Shown here: positions 1-6,210 of the stretch, in pieces
Position numbering within the stretch: position 1 is the first letter of the stretch
Layout: the number at the start of each line of letters is the position of its first letter
DNA from: Oleiagrimonas sp964608595
GTDB taxonomy: Bacteria > Pseudomonadota > Gammaproteobacteria > Xanthomonadales > Rhodanobacteraceae
Direction of reading: 5' to 3'
Length of the DNA stretch: 18,177 bases
Assembly (NCBI GenBank): GCA_964608595.1
Contig: CAZSOU010000048.1
Span: 1 to 18,177 of the forward strand
The notes under the pieces: model-generated
Databases searched by the model: none
What the model was told of the DNA's origin: nothing
Seen by the model: only the letters and a program-made list of their open reading frames with translations
Program-made: the position numbers and the translations under genes

Positions 1-2
1 AG

Positions 3-578
3 GAACTGGAAGCGGCCGAAACCGACGGCACCTTCGACAAGCTGGTCAAGCACGAGGTGCTGGGTCTGCGTCGCGAGCGCGACAAGCTCGAAAACTCGCT
101 GGGCGGCATCAAGGACATGAACAAGCTGCCGGACGCCATGTTCGTCATCGACATCGGCTACGAAGACATCGCCATCAAGGAAGCCCGCAAGCTGGGCATC
201 CCGGTGGTGGCCGTGGTTGACACCAACTACGACCCGTCGCTCGTGGATTACGCCATCCCCGGCAACGACGACGCCATCCGCGCCATTCAGCTGTACGCGC
301 GCGCCGCCGCCGACGCCATCCTGGAAGGCAAGGCCGCCGCGCCGTCCAAACAGGGCGATGCCGAAGACTTCGTCGAACTGGACGCCGACGGCAAACCTGT
401 CGCCAAGTCGGCCGCAAGCAAGGGCGCTCGGAAGCCGGCCGGCAAGGCCGAAGCCAAACCGACGGCCAAGGCTGACGCGAAAGCGGATGACAAGGCCGAA
501 ACCAAGGCCGAGGCCGAGGAAAAGACCGAGGCCAAGTCCGAAGCCAAGCCCGACACGAAGGCCGCCGCCAGCGAGTGA
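3..578 (+). CDS. rpsB: 30S ribosomal protein S2, C-terminal part (5' end outside window)
   Basis: This is the C-terminal part of ribosomal protein S2, a small-subunit protein on the solvent side that also helps assemble S1. The frame is open from the first complete codon at position 3, so the start lies upstream of the window. Family-typical stretches are visible: LENSLGGIKDMNKLPDA, a FVIDIGYEDIAIKEA segment and an IPGNDDAIRAIQLY segment, which align end to end with E. coli S2. The E. coli protein ends at about SFVEAE, whereas here the equivalent DFVEL (codons just before 381) is followed by about 65 further residues made almost only of Ala, Lys, Glu, Asp and Pro. The tail keeps the frame to TGA 576-578 and shows GC-ending codons like the rest of the gene, so it is not an obvious frameshift. 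A hairpin and tsf follow, the usual rpsB-tsf pairing. Identity is certain; the role of the tail is unknown. Confidence 0.97.
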   Translation, partial: ELEAAETDGTFDKLVKHEVLGLRRERDKLENSLGGIKDMNKLPDAMFVIDIGYEDIAIKEARKLGIPVVAVVDTNYDPSLVDYAIPGNDDAIRAIQLYARAAADAILEGKAAAPSKQGDAEDFVELDADGKPVAKSAASKGARKPAGKAEAKPTAKADAKADDKAETKAEAEEKTEAKSEAKPDTKAAASE

Positions 579-592
579 TCGCCTGACTTATT

Positions 593-620
593 CGGAGCGC
601 GTCTGTCCGGGCGCGCTCCG
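593..620 (+). promoter_or_regulatory. rpsB-tsf intercistronic hairpin
   Basis: A perfect 9-bp inverted repeat, CGGAGCGCG (593-601) and CGCGCTCCG (612-620), with a 10-nt loop lies 15 bases after the rpsB stop and 22 bases before the tsf ATG. No T-tract follows, so it is unlikely to be a full terminator. It may attenuate read-through, stabilise the upstream mRNA or be a processing site. Terminator-like structures between rpsB and tsf are known from E. coli. The function here is inferred. Confidence 0.6.
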
Positions 621-642
621 CGCAACACATTGAGGTTTTACC

Positions 643-1521
643 ATGCAAATCAGTGCACAACTGGTCAAAGAACTGCGCCAGCGTTCCGGCGCCGGCATGA
701 TGGAATGCAAGAAGGCCCTGGTTGAAAGCGAGGGCAACATCGACACCGCCATGGAGCAACTGCGCAAGCAGGGCCTGGCCAAAGCCGGCAAGAAAGCCGA
801 CCGCGTCGCCGCCGAAGGCCGTATCGTCGGCGCCCAGGGCAAGGGCAAGGCCGTGCTGGTCGAAATCAACTGCGAAACCGATTTCGTGGCCAAGGACAAG
901 AGCTTCCTGGCTTTTGCCGACAAAGTCGCCGAGGTGGCCCTGGAAAATGGCGCCGGCGACATCGAGGCGCTGAAAGCCGCCGCTTACCCCGAAGGTGGCA
1001 CGGTCGACGAAGCCGCCAAGGCCCTGGTCGCCACGATCGGCGAGAAGATCGACGTGCGCCGCCTGGCTCGCGTGGAATCGGACGGCACCATCGGCAACTA
1101 CATTCACGGCGGCCGCATCGGCGTGCTGGTAGCGCTGGATGGCGGCTCCGACGAACTGGCCAAGGGCATCGCGATGCACGTGGCCGCGATGAATCCGCAG
1201 TACATCAGCGCGGACGACGTGCCGGCCGATTTCATCGAGAAGGAAAAGGAAATCGCCAAGGGCCAGATGAGCGAGAAGGATCAGTCCAAGCCGGCCGAGA
1301 TCCTCGAAAAGATCGTCTCCGGCAAGGTCAACAAGGTCGTCTCCGAAATGACCCTGACCGGTCAGCCCTACGTGCTGGACACCGGCTCCAGCGTCGGCGA
1401 CGTGCTGAAGAAGGAAGGCGCCAGCGTCAAACAGGTCGTGCGTCTGGCTGTCGGCGAAGGCGTCGAGAAGAAGGAAGAGGACTTTGCCGCCGAAGTGATG
1501 AAGCAGGCCGGTCTGGCCTGA
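643..1521 (+). CDS. tsf: Elongation factor Ts
   Basis: EF-Ts is the guanine nucleotide exchange factor that releases GDP from EF-Tu in the cytoplasm. The product is 292 residues (E. coli about 283). The N-terminal UBA-like module (about 1-55) carries VKELRQRSGAGMMECKKAL. The core follows with ETDFVAKD; D80 and F81 fall at the positions of the Asp-Phe pair that inserts next to the EF-Tu magnesium site. Further conserved stretches are YIHGGRIGVLV, IAMHVAAMNPQYI and LTGQPYVLD, and the protein ends with the typical VGEGVEKKEEDFAAEV segment. The ATG at 643 is preceded by GAGG at 632-635, an acceptable ribosome binding site. It lies 64 bases behind rpsB and ahead of a strong terminator, so rpsB-tsf looks like a closed two-gene unit. 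Nothing odd was seen. Confidence 0.98.
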   Translation: MQISAQLVKELRQRSGAGMMECKKALVESEGNIDTAMEQLRKQGLAKAGKKADRVAAEGRIVGAQGKGKAVLVEINCETDFVAKDKSFLAFADKVAEVALENGAGDIEALKAAAYPEGGTVDEAAKALVATIGEKIDVRRLARVESDGTIGNYIHGGRIGVLVALDGGSDELAKGIAMHVAAMNPQYISADDVPADFIEKEKEIAKGQMSEKDQSKPAEILEKIVSGKVNKVVSEMTLTGQPYVLDTGSSVGDVLKKEGASVKQVVRLAVGEGVEKKEEDFAAEVMKQAGLA

Positions 1522-1541
1522 TCGTCTCACCCGGTACCTCG

Positions 1542-1571
1542 AAAAGGCCGCGAGAAATCGCGGCCTTTTTT
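1542..1571 (+). terminator. Rho-independent terminator after tsf
   Basis: A 12-bp perfect stem is formed by AAAAGGCCGCGA (1542-1553) and TCGCGGCCTTTT (1558-1569), closed by a GAAA tetraloop (1554-1557). The T-run 1566-1571 forms the 3' edge. The A-tract on the 5' side means it could also act weakly on the opposite strand. It lies 20 bases after the tsf stop and should end most rpsB-tsf transcription before pyrH. Confidence 0.93.
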
Positions 1572-1615
1572 GTTGCCTGCGGCGCATCCGGCGCGATGAT
1601 GAACAAATTTCCCGT

Positions 1616-1667
1616 CAACCACTCGTCGGTTGCACGCAACCCCGCTACAATGCGGCACACCTACAAT
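1616..1667 (+). promoter_or_regulatory. Putative pyrH promoter region with dyad
   Basis: This stretch between the tsf terminator and pyrH holds two identical CTACAAT boxes, giving -10-like TACAAT at 1646-1651 and 1662-1667, exactly 16 bases apart. Four bases upstream of the first box is a 14-bp palindrome, GGTTGC-AC-GCAACC (1628-1641). A further CAACC at 1616-1620 can pair with the same GGTTG. No convincing -35 hexamer lies 16-18 bases upstream of either box (TTGCAC at 1630 is only 10 bases away). A promoter is expected because a strong terminator precedes pyrH, but the exact box is uncertain. Confidence 0.4.
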
Positions 1668-1687
1668 CCGCCACCGGAGAGCCTGCG

Positions 1688-2410
1688 ATGACCGACGCCC
1701 CCACCCACCACCGCATCCTGCTCAAACTTTCCGGCGAAGCGTTGATGGGTGACGAAGACTACGGCATCGATCCCAACGTCATCGGCCGCCTGGCCGACGA
1801 AATCATCGAAGTGCGTGAAATGGGCGTCGAAGTCGGCGTGGTCATCGGTGGCGGCAACATTTTTCGCGGTGCCGGCCTTGCCGCCGCCGGCATGGATCGG
1901 GTCACCGGCGACCACATGGGCATGCTGGCCACGGTGATGAACGCCCTGGCGATGTCCGACGCGATCGAGAAACGTGGCGGGTATGCGCGCGTGATGAGTG
2001 CCATCCCGATTCATGACGTGGCCGAGGATTTCATCCGCCGCCGCGCCATCCGCCATATCGAAAAGGGTCGCATCGCGTTGTTTGCCGCGGGAACCGGCAA
2101 CCCGTTCTTCACCACCGATTCGGCCGCCGCGCTGCGCGCCGTGGAAATCGGCGCCGATTTGCTGCTGAAGGCCACCAAAGTCGATGGCGTGTACAACGCC
2201 GACCCCACCAGGGACAAGAACGCCACGCGCTACGACCACCTCACCTACGACATGGTCATCGAGAAAAAGCTTGCCGTGATGGATACCGCCGCCATCGCCT
2301 TGTGCCGCGACCACGGCATGCCGATGCGCATTTACGACATGACCCGTCCCGGCAACTTGATGCGCATCATGCACGGCGAGTCGGTGGGCACGCTGGTCGA
2401 CGGCGAGTGA
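1688..2410 (+). CDS. pyrH: Uridylate (UMP) kinase
   Basis: Bacterial UMP kinase phosphorylates UMP to UDP with ATP, the committed step toward UTP and CTP. It is a hexameric cytoplasmic enzyme of the amino-acid kinase fold, allosterically controlled by GTP and UTP. The 240 residues match the usual length of about 241. Visible motifs in order are the phosphate-binding ILLKLSGEALMG near the N-terminus, GVVIGGGNIFRG at about 54-65, DHMGMLATVMNALAM at about 76-90, and GTGNPFFTTDSAAALRA with DLLLKATKVDGVYNADP toward the C-terminal ATP site. ATG 1688 is preceded by CGGAGAG at about 1675-1681, a good ribosome binding site. It follows a terminator, so it probably has its own promoter, and it pairs with frr as in most proteobacteria. 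No anomalies. Confidence 0.98.
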   Translation: MTDAPTHHRILLKLSGEALMGDEDYGIDPNVIGRLADEIIEVREMGVEVGVVIGGGNIFRGAGLAAAGMDRVTGDHMGMLATVMNALAMSDAIEKRGGYARVMSAIPIHDVAEDFIRRRAIRHIEKGRIALFAAGTGNPFFTTDSAAALRAVEIGADLLLKATKVDGVYNADPTRDKNATRYDHLTYDMVIEKKLAVMDTAAIALCRDHGMPMRIYDMTRPGNLMRIMHGESVGTLVDGE

Positions 2411-2455
2411 TTTCAGCCCCTCTCGCGTCCTGAACCGGCCATCACCCCCCCGCCT

Positions 2456-2464
2456 TGCTATACT
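2456..2464 (+). promoter_or_regulatory. Putative extended -10 promoter for frr
   Basis: TGC-TATACT (2456-2464) is an extended -10 element close to the sigma-70 consensus. It lies in the 87-base pyrH-frr gap and predicts a start of transcription near 2471, about 27 bases before the proposed frr GTG. The -35 position (about 2436-2441) is poor, which extended -10 promoters tolerate. Inference from motif and position only. Confidence 0.45.
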
Positions 2465-2497
2465 CGAACGGATACACGCCGTTCCATGGAGCCTGCC

Positions 2498-3055
2498 GTG
2501 CTAGACGACATCAAACAAGACGCCAAGACCCGCATGGGCAAAAGTATCGAGGCACTCGAAAACGAGTTGCGCCGCCTGCGTACCGGCCGCGCCAGCTCGG
2601 CCCTGGTGGAAGGTATCAAAGTGCCCTATTACGGCTCTGACACGCCGTTGACACAGGTGGCCGCCGTTGCCGTGACCGATGCCCGCACCTTGACCATCAC
2701 GCCGTGGGAAAAACCCATGATCGCGCCGGTCGAAAAGGCACTTCTCGCCTCCGACATCGGCATCACGCCGACCACGGCGGGCAACGTGATCCGACTCAAC
2801 ATGCCGGCCCTGACCGAAGAACGCCGCAAGGAACTGGCCAAGCACGTGTCGCACGAGGGCGAGAACAGCAAGATCGCCATCCGCAACATCCGTCGCGACG
2901 CCATGCAGAACGTGAAAGAACTGCTCAAGGAAAAGGAAATCACCGAGGACGACGAGCGCCAGAGCGAAGACGACATCCAGAAGCTGACCGACAGCTTCGT
3001 CAAGCAAGTGGATGAAGTGGTCAAAGCCAAGGAAAACGAACTTCTGTCGGTTTGA
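2498..3055 (+). CDS. frr: Ribosome recycling factor (GTG start)
   Basis: RRF splits the post-termination ribosome together with EF-G. The sequence shows the family throughout: RTGRASSALVEGIKVPYYGSDTPL, PALTEERRKELAK, IRNIRRDAMQNVKELLK and EDDERQSEDDIQKLTD. An in-frame ATG at 2486 would give 189 residues, but I prefer GTG 2498. From there the protein is 185 residues, exactly the E. coli length, and begins (M)LDDIKQDAKTRM, aligned with E. coli MISDIRKDAEVRM. A GGAG at 2488-2491 sits 6 bases before this GTG, whereas nothing resembling a ribosome binding site precedes the ATG. The stop is 16 bases before the uppS start. Function is certain and the start fairly sure. Confidence 0.96.
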   Translation: MLDDIKQDAKTRMGKSIEALENELRRLRTGRASSALVEGIKVPYYGSDTPLTQVAAVAVTDARTLTITPWEKPMIAPVEKALLASDIGITPTTAGNVIRLNMPALTEERRKELAKHVSHEGENSKIAIRNIRRDAMQNVKELLKEKEITEDDERQSEDDIQKLTDSFVKQVDEVVKAKENELLSV

Positions 3056-3071
3056 CGCCCGGCGCCCGGTC

Positions 3072-3824
3072 ATGCCCAGCTGCAGCGAACATTCGCGCAT
3101 ACCGCGCCACCTGGCCATCGTCATGGACGGCAACGGACGCTGGGCCGAAAAGCGGCTCCGTCCGCGCAGTTTCGGTCATCGCTCGGGTCAGAAGGCGGTA
3201 CGCAACGCCGTCGAATTCTGTTTGCGCAACGGCATCGGCACATTGACCCTGTTTGCCTTTTCCAGCGAAAACTGGCGTCGCCCCGCCACGGAAGTCAAGG
3301 CGCTGATGCAATTGTTCCTGAAGGCGCTGGACAAGGAACTCGCCGAGCTGCACAAGCAGCATGTGCGCGTCGATTTCATCGGCGAACTGGCGGCGTTCGA
3401 CGACTCCCTGCGCGAACGCATGCTGGCCGCCAGACGGCGCACGCGCCACAACACCGCGCTCCGACTCAACGTGGCTGTCAATTACGGCGGTCGCTGGGAC
3501 ATCGTCAACGCCGCACGGCGCATGGCCGAGGCCGTCGAACATGGCGAGATGACATCGGCGGATGTCAACGAAGACGCCCTGTCGGCACACTGTTGCCTGG
3601 CCGGCCAACCCTGCCCCGACCTTTTGATCCGTACCGGCGGCGACTACCGCATCAGCAACTTCCTGCTGTGGCAGATCGCGTACACGGAATTGTATTTCAC
3701 CGATACGCTGTGGCCTGATGTCGATGCCGACTGTCTGGCCCGCGCCATCGACGACTATGCCAGCCGCCAGCGGCGTTTCGGTCGTACCGGGTCGCAGGCC
3801 CTGGCGACCGGCACCTCCCTCTGA
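3072..3824 (+). CDS. uppS: Di-trans,poly-cis-undecaprenyl diphosphate synthase
   Basis: This cis-prenyltransferase adds eight isopentenyl units to farnesyl diphosphate, making the C55 carrier for peptidoglycan and O-antigen. The 250 residues (E. coli 253) carry the family blocks in order: IVMDGNGRWA with catalytic Asp19, FSSENWRRP, LNVAVNYGGRWDIV, LIRTGGDYRISNFLLWQIAYTELYFTDTLWPD, and the terminal RQRRFG. The Glu of YTELYF, at the E. coli Glu213 position, is kept. E. coli has RTGGEHRISNF where this protein has RTGGDYRISNF, a Glu-His to Asp-Tyr change in a position that varies among homologues. The open frame extends up to 3012 inside frr, but ATG 3072 gives the normal length and puts MDGNG at the usual depth. 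No clear ribosome binding site is visible, so coupling to frr, 16 bases upstream, is likely. Confidence 0.97.
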   Translation: MPSCSEHSRIPRHLAIVMDGNGRWAEKRLRPRSFGHRSGQKAVRNAVEFCLRNGIGTLTLFAFSSENWRRPATEVKALMQLFLKALDKELAELHKQHVRVDFIGELAAFDDSLRERMLAARRRTRHNTALRLNVAVNYGGRWDIVNAARRMAEAVEHGEMTSADVNEDALSAHCCLAGQPCPDLLIRTGGDYRISNFLLWQIAYTELYFTDTLWPDVDADCLARAIDDYASRQRRFGRTGSQALATGTSL

Positions 3825-3837
3825 CACCGGATTTTGC

Positions 3838-4659
3838 ATGCTGCTTCAGCGCATCCTTACCGCCTTGATCCTGACGCCGCTGGCCGTCGCGATCATCCTG
3901 CTGCCTCCGACATGGCTGTTCTCGCTGATCGTGGGGCTCGTTTTTCTGGGCGCCCAATGGGAGTGGACCCGCCTGTGCGGCATACGCGCGCCGTTTGCGC
4001 GCGCCCTGTTTCCGATCGTCACCGCGGCACTCATGGCGCTTGCGTGGCATGAGGGCCGCTTCGCCCATGCATGGGTCGTGGTGCTGGCAGCCGGCCTGGT
4101 ATGGTGGCTGGCCAGCCTGATCTGGCTGCGCTCGTACACGTTTGCGGCCTCGCCGACGCGTGACCACGCGGGGTTGAAGCTGCTTGTCAGTTGGCTGGTG
4201 TTGATCCCGGCATGGGCGGCACTGACCTGGATCCACGGCTCGCTTGCAAACGGTCCGTGGTGGACCCTGCTTGCGTTGTGCATCGTGTGGGCTGCCGACA
4301 TCGGCGCCTATTTCAGCGGTCGCGCGTTCGGCAAACGCAAGCTCGCACCGCGCATCAGCCCCGGCAAGACCCGCGCAGGCGCCTGGGGCGCGCTGATCGC
4401 GGGCATGATCGTGGCCGCGGCCGGCGCCTGGCTGCTGGGCGTGCGTGGCGGCATGCTCGTCGGCATGGCGGGGTTGGGTCTGGTGACCGTGGCCGCCGCC
4501 ATCACGGGCGATTTGTTCGAAAGCCTGATGAAGCGCCATGCCGACATCAAGGATTCCGGCGGCATTTTTCCCGGTCATGGTGGCCTGCTTGATCGCCTGG
4601 ACAGCGTGTTTGCGGCCATGCCGGTGTTTGCCCTGGGATTGCTGGTGTTCGGCTTTTGA
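3838..4659 (+). CDS. cdsA: Phosphatidate cytidylyltransferase (CDP-diglyceride synthase)
   Basis: CdsA is a polytopic inner-membrane enzyme that makes CDP-diacylglycerol from phosphatidic acid and CTP, the branch point to phosphatidylethanolamine, phosphatidylglycerol and cardiolipin. The 273-residue product is highly hydrophobic, with several membrane segments visible, such as ILTALILTPLAVAIILLPP, LFSLIVGLVFLG and LLALCIVWAADIGAY. The C-terminal signature is complete: SLMKRHADIKDSGG followed by IFPGHGGLLDRLDS, which carries the KD, HGG and DRLD residues of the family pattern. The frame is open back to 3718 inside uppS, but ATG 3838 lies 13 bases after the uppS stop and places the first membrane helix at the N-terminus, as in homologues. 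The TGA overlaps an ATG as TGATG, opening a short ORF discussed separately. Confidence 0.97.
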   Translation: MLLQRILTALILTPLAVAIILLPPTWLFSLIVGLVFLGAQWEWTRLCGIRAPFARALFPIVTAALMALAWHEGRFAHAWVVVLAAGLVWWLASLIWLRSYTFAASPTRDHAGLKLLVSWLVLIPAWAALTWIHGSLANGPWWTLLALCIVWAADIGAYFSGRAFGKRKLAPRISPGKTRAGAWGALIAGMIVAAAGAWLLGVRGGMLVGMAGLGLVTVAAAITGDLFESLMKRHADIKDSGGIFPGHGGLLDRLDSVFAAMPVFALGLLVFGF

Positions 4660-4946
4660 TGGACGCCGAGCGATGTGCGAGTGCCGCGCGGACAGGTCCG
4701 GGCCGCGATGACGATACGGAACAGGCGGCAACCCGCGAGAAGCGCTGCCACGCCCGGTTCAGCCCGGCTCACAAAGTCAACTTGTTGTTTTTCAAGGCAA
4801 TGAAGCCGCGCTCAGGTCACCGGGTGCGCCGCTTCCGAATGCCCTCCGTCGCGCCTGCTCCAATACCTCGAAAACTTCGATACAGTCGTGTCCAACGTCA
4901 GCTTGACGTGTCCCCGTTCCCGAATCGCCGCCGTATCGTGCAATGA
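4659..4946 (+). CDS. Doubtful small Arg-rich ORF bridging cdsA and dxr
   Basis: A 95-codon frame fills the whole 283-base cdsA-dxr gap. Its ATG (4659-4661) overlaps the cdsA TGA as TGATG, and its TGA (4944-4946) overlaps the dxr ATG as ATGA. The predicted product is Arg-rich with no signal peptide, membrane segment or recognisable motif. By my manual count about two thirds of its codons end in G or C, falling off in the last third, and it uses CGA, ATA and AGT codons that are scarce in the neighbours. That argues against a protein under selection. I do not recognise it. It could be a chance frame, a small coupling ORF, or simply the dxr leader region. Confidence 0.15.
   Translation: MDAERCASAARTGPGRDDDTEQAATREKRCHARFSPAHKVNLLFFKAMKPRSGHRVRRFRMPSVAPAPIPRKLRYSRVQRQLDVSPFPNRRRIVQ
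4868..4880 (+). promoter_or_regulatory. Dyad TCGAA-N3-TTCGA upstream of dxr
   Basis: TCGAA-AAC-TTCGA is a 5-3-5 inverted repeat about 60 bases before the proposed dxr start. The same half-sites with the same 3-base spacing occur over the accA promoter at 18040-18052. It could be a transcription-factor site. The flanking gap shows no clear sigma-70 pair, although TACAGT (4881-4886) directly abuts the dyad. Function unknown. Confidence 0.3.
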
Positions 4947-6193
4947 CCAACGCGACGGATTTTCTGCCGCGACTTTCCGGACTTGAAACGCCTTTGCATC
5001 CCACCGTGACCGACACCCGCAAAAACATCGCCATTCTCGGCGCCACCGGCTCCATCGGAGCAAGCGCCCTGGACGTGATCGCCCGGCACCCGGATCGCTT
5101 CCGGGTCAGCGCCCTGACGGCCAACGGCAACGTCGCCAAACTGGTTGAACTGTGCGTCCGCCACCGGCCCGACCGCGCGGTGATTGCCGATACCTCACGC
5201 AAGGATGAGCTGGCCAGGGCACTGCAGGACGCTCGTCTCGACTGCGATGTCGCGGCCGGCCCGGAGGGTCTGACCGGGGCGGCGGCCGACAGCGAGGCCG
5301 ATATCGTGATCGCGGCCATCGTCGGCGCGGCGGGCCTCGCCTCCACACTGGCGGCGGCACGTGCCGGCAAGCGGCTGCTGCTGGCCAACAAGGAATCGAT
5401 CGTGATGGCCGGGCCGTTGCTGATGGCGGCGTTGGCGGAAGGCGGCGGTGAGCTGATGCCGATCGATTCGGAGCACAATGCCATCTTCCAGTGTCTGCCG
5501 CACGGTCGCCAGCACGTGTCCGGCAATGGCGTGCGACGCCTGCTGCTGACGGCCTCGGGCGGGCCGTTTCGTGGCCGTACGCGCGCCGAATTGGCCCATG
5601 TCACGCCGGATCAGGCCTGTGCGCATCCGGTCTGGTCGATGGGCCGCAAGATCTCGGTCGATTCGGCAACCCTGATGAACAAGGGACTGGAAGTCATTGA
5701 AGCACATCATCTTTTCGGTGCCGACCCCGACCACATCGAAGTGGTTCTGCATCCCCAGTCCATGGTGCACTCACTGGTGGAATACATCGACGGATCGGTA
5801 TTGGCCCAACTGGGCAACCCGGACATGCGTACGGCGCTGGCGCATGCACTGGCCTGGCCCGAACGCATCGAGGCCGGCGTCGCGCCGCTGGATCTGCCGG
5901 CGCTGGGGCACCTGGACTTCGAACAGCCCGATGTCGCGACGTTTCGCTGCCTGGCCCTGGCCTACCAGGCTCTGCGTGCCGGCGGCGATGCGCCGGCCGT
6001 TCTCAATGCCGCCAACGAAGTCGCCGTTGCCGCTTTCCTCGCCGGCACCCTGCCCTTTGCGGCCATCGCGGAGGTCATCGACGCCACATTGCAGGAACTG
6101 CCGCCCCAACCCGTGGTCGATATGACATCCCTTGTTCAGCGCGATATTGGCGCGCGCGAGGTCGCGCAACGTATCATGCACAGACATCACTGA
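4943..6193 (+). CDS. dxr: 1-deoxy-D-xylulose 5-phosphate reductoisomerase
   Basis: Dxr (IspC) converts DXP to 2-C-methyl-D-erythritol 4-phosphate with NADPH and a divalent metal, the first committed MEP-pathway step. It feeds the isoprenoid units used by UppS upstream. Motifs in order are the Rossmann NADPH loop GATGSIGASALDVI (33-46), LLLANKESIVMAG (about 145-157), the metal site IDSEHNA with Asp175 and Glu177, LLTASGGPFRG, and HPVWSMGRKISVDSATLMNKGLEVIEAH, whose second Glu pair completes the metal site. From ATG 4943 the product is 416 residues, about 20 longer at the N-terminus than E. coli (398). GTG 5006 would give 395 residues and place the NADPH loop at the usual depth. Neither start has a clear ribosome binding site, so the N-terminus is open. 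dxr lies between cdsA and rseP, not after frr as in E. coli. Confidence 0.96.
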   Translation: MTNATDFLPRLSGLETPLHPTVTDTRKNIAILGATGSIGASALDVIARHPDRFRVSALTANGNVAKLVELCVRHRPDRAVIADTSRKDELARALQDARLDCDVAAGPEGLTGAAADSEADIVIAAIVGAAGLASTLAAARAGKRLLLANKESIVMAGPLLMAALAEGGGELMPIDSEHNAIFQCLPHGRQHVSGNGVRRLLLTASGGPFRGRTRAELAHVTPDQACAHPVWSMGRKISVDSATLMNKGLEVIEAHHLFGADPDHIEVVLHPQSMVHSLVEYIDGSVLAQLGNPDMRTALAHALAWPERIEAGVAPLDLPALGHLDFEQPDVATFRCLALAYQALRAGGDAPAVLNAANEVAVAAFLAGTLPFAAIAEVIDATLQELPPQPVVDMTSLVQRDIGAREVAQRIMHRHH

Positions 6194-6210
6194 GATTCAC
6201 GTCCCTGCAC

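Noticed and set aside
175..1587. 470-codon minus-strand open frame opposite rpsB and tsf
   Set aside because: It is antisense to two certain genes and runs into the tsf terminator; no domain is recognised.
4690..4701. CGGAC/GTCCG dyad after cdsA as a terminator
   Set aside because: The stem is short with almost no loop and no T-run follows.
4872..4900. Possible sigma-E promoter before dxr (AAACTT followed by a TC-type -10)
   Set aside because: The -35 lacks the GGAA lead and the spacing to GTCAG is about 19 bases, too long for the usual 16-17.
4903..4939. TTGACG and TATCGT as a sigma-70 pair for dxr
   Set aside because: The spacing is 25 bases, far from 16-18.
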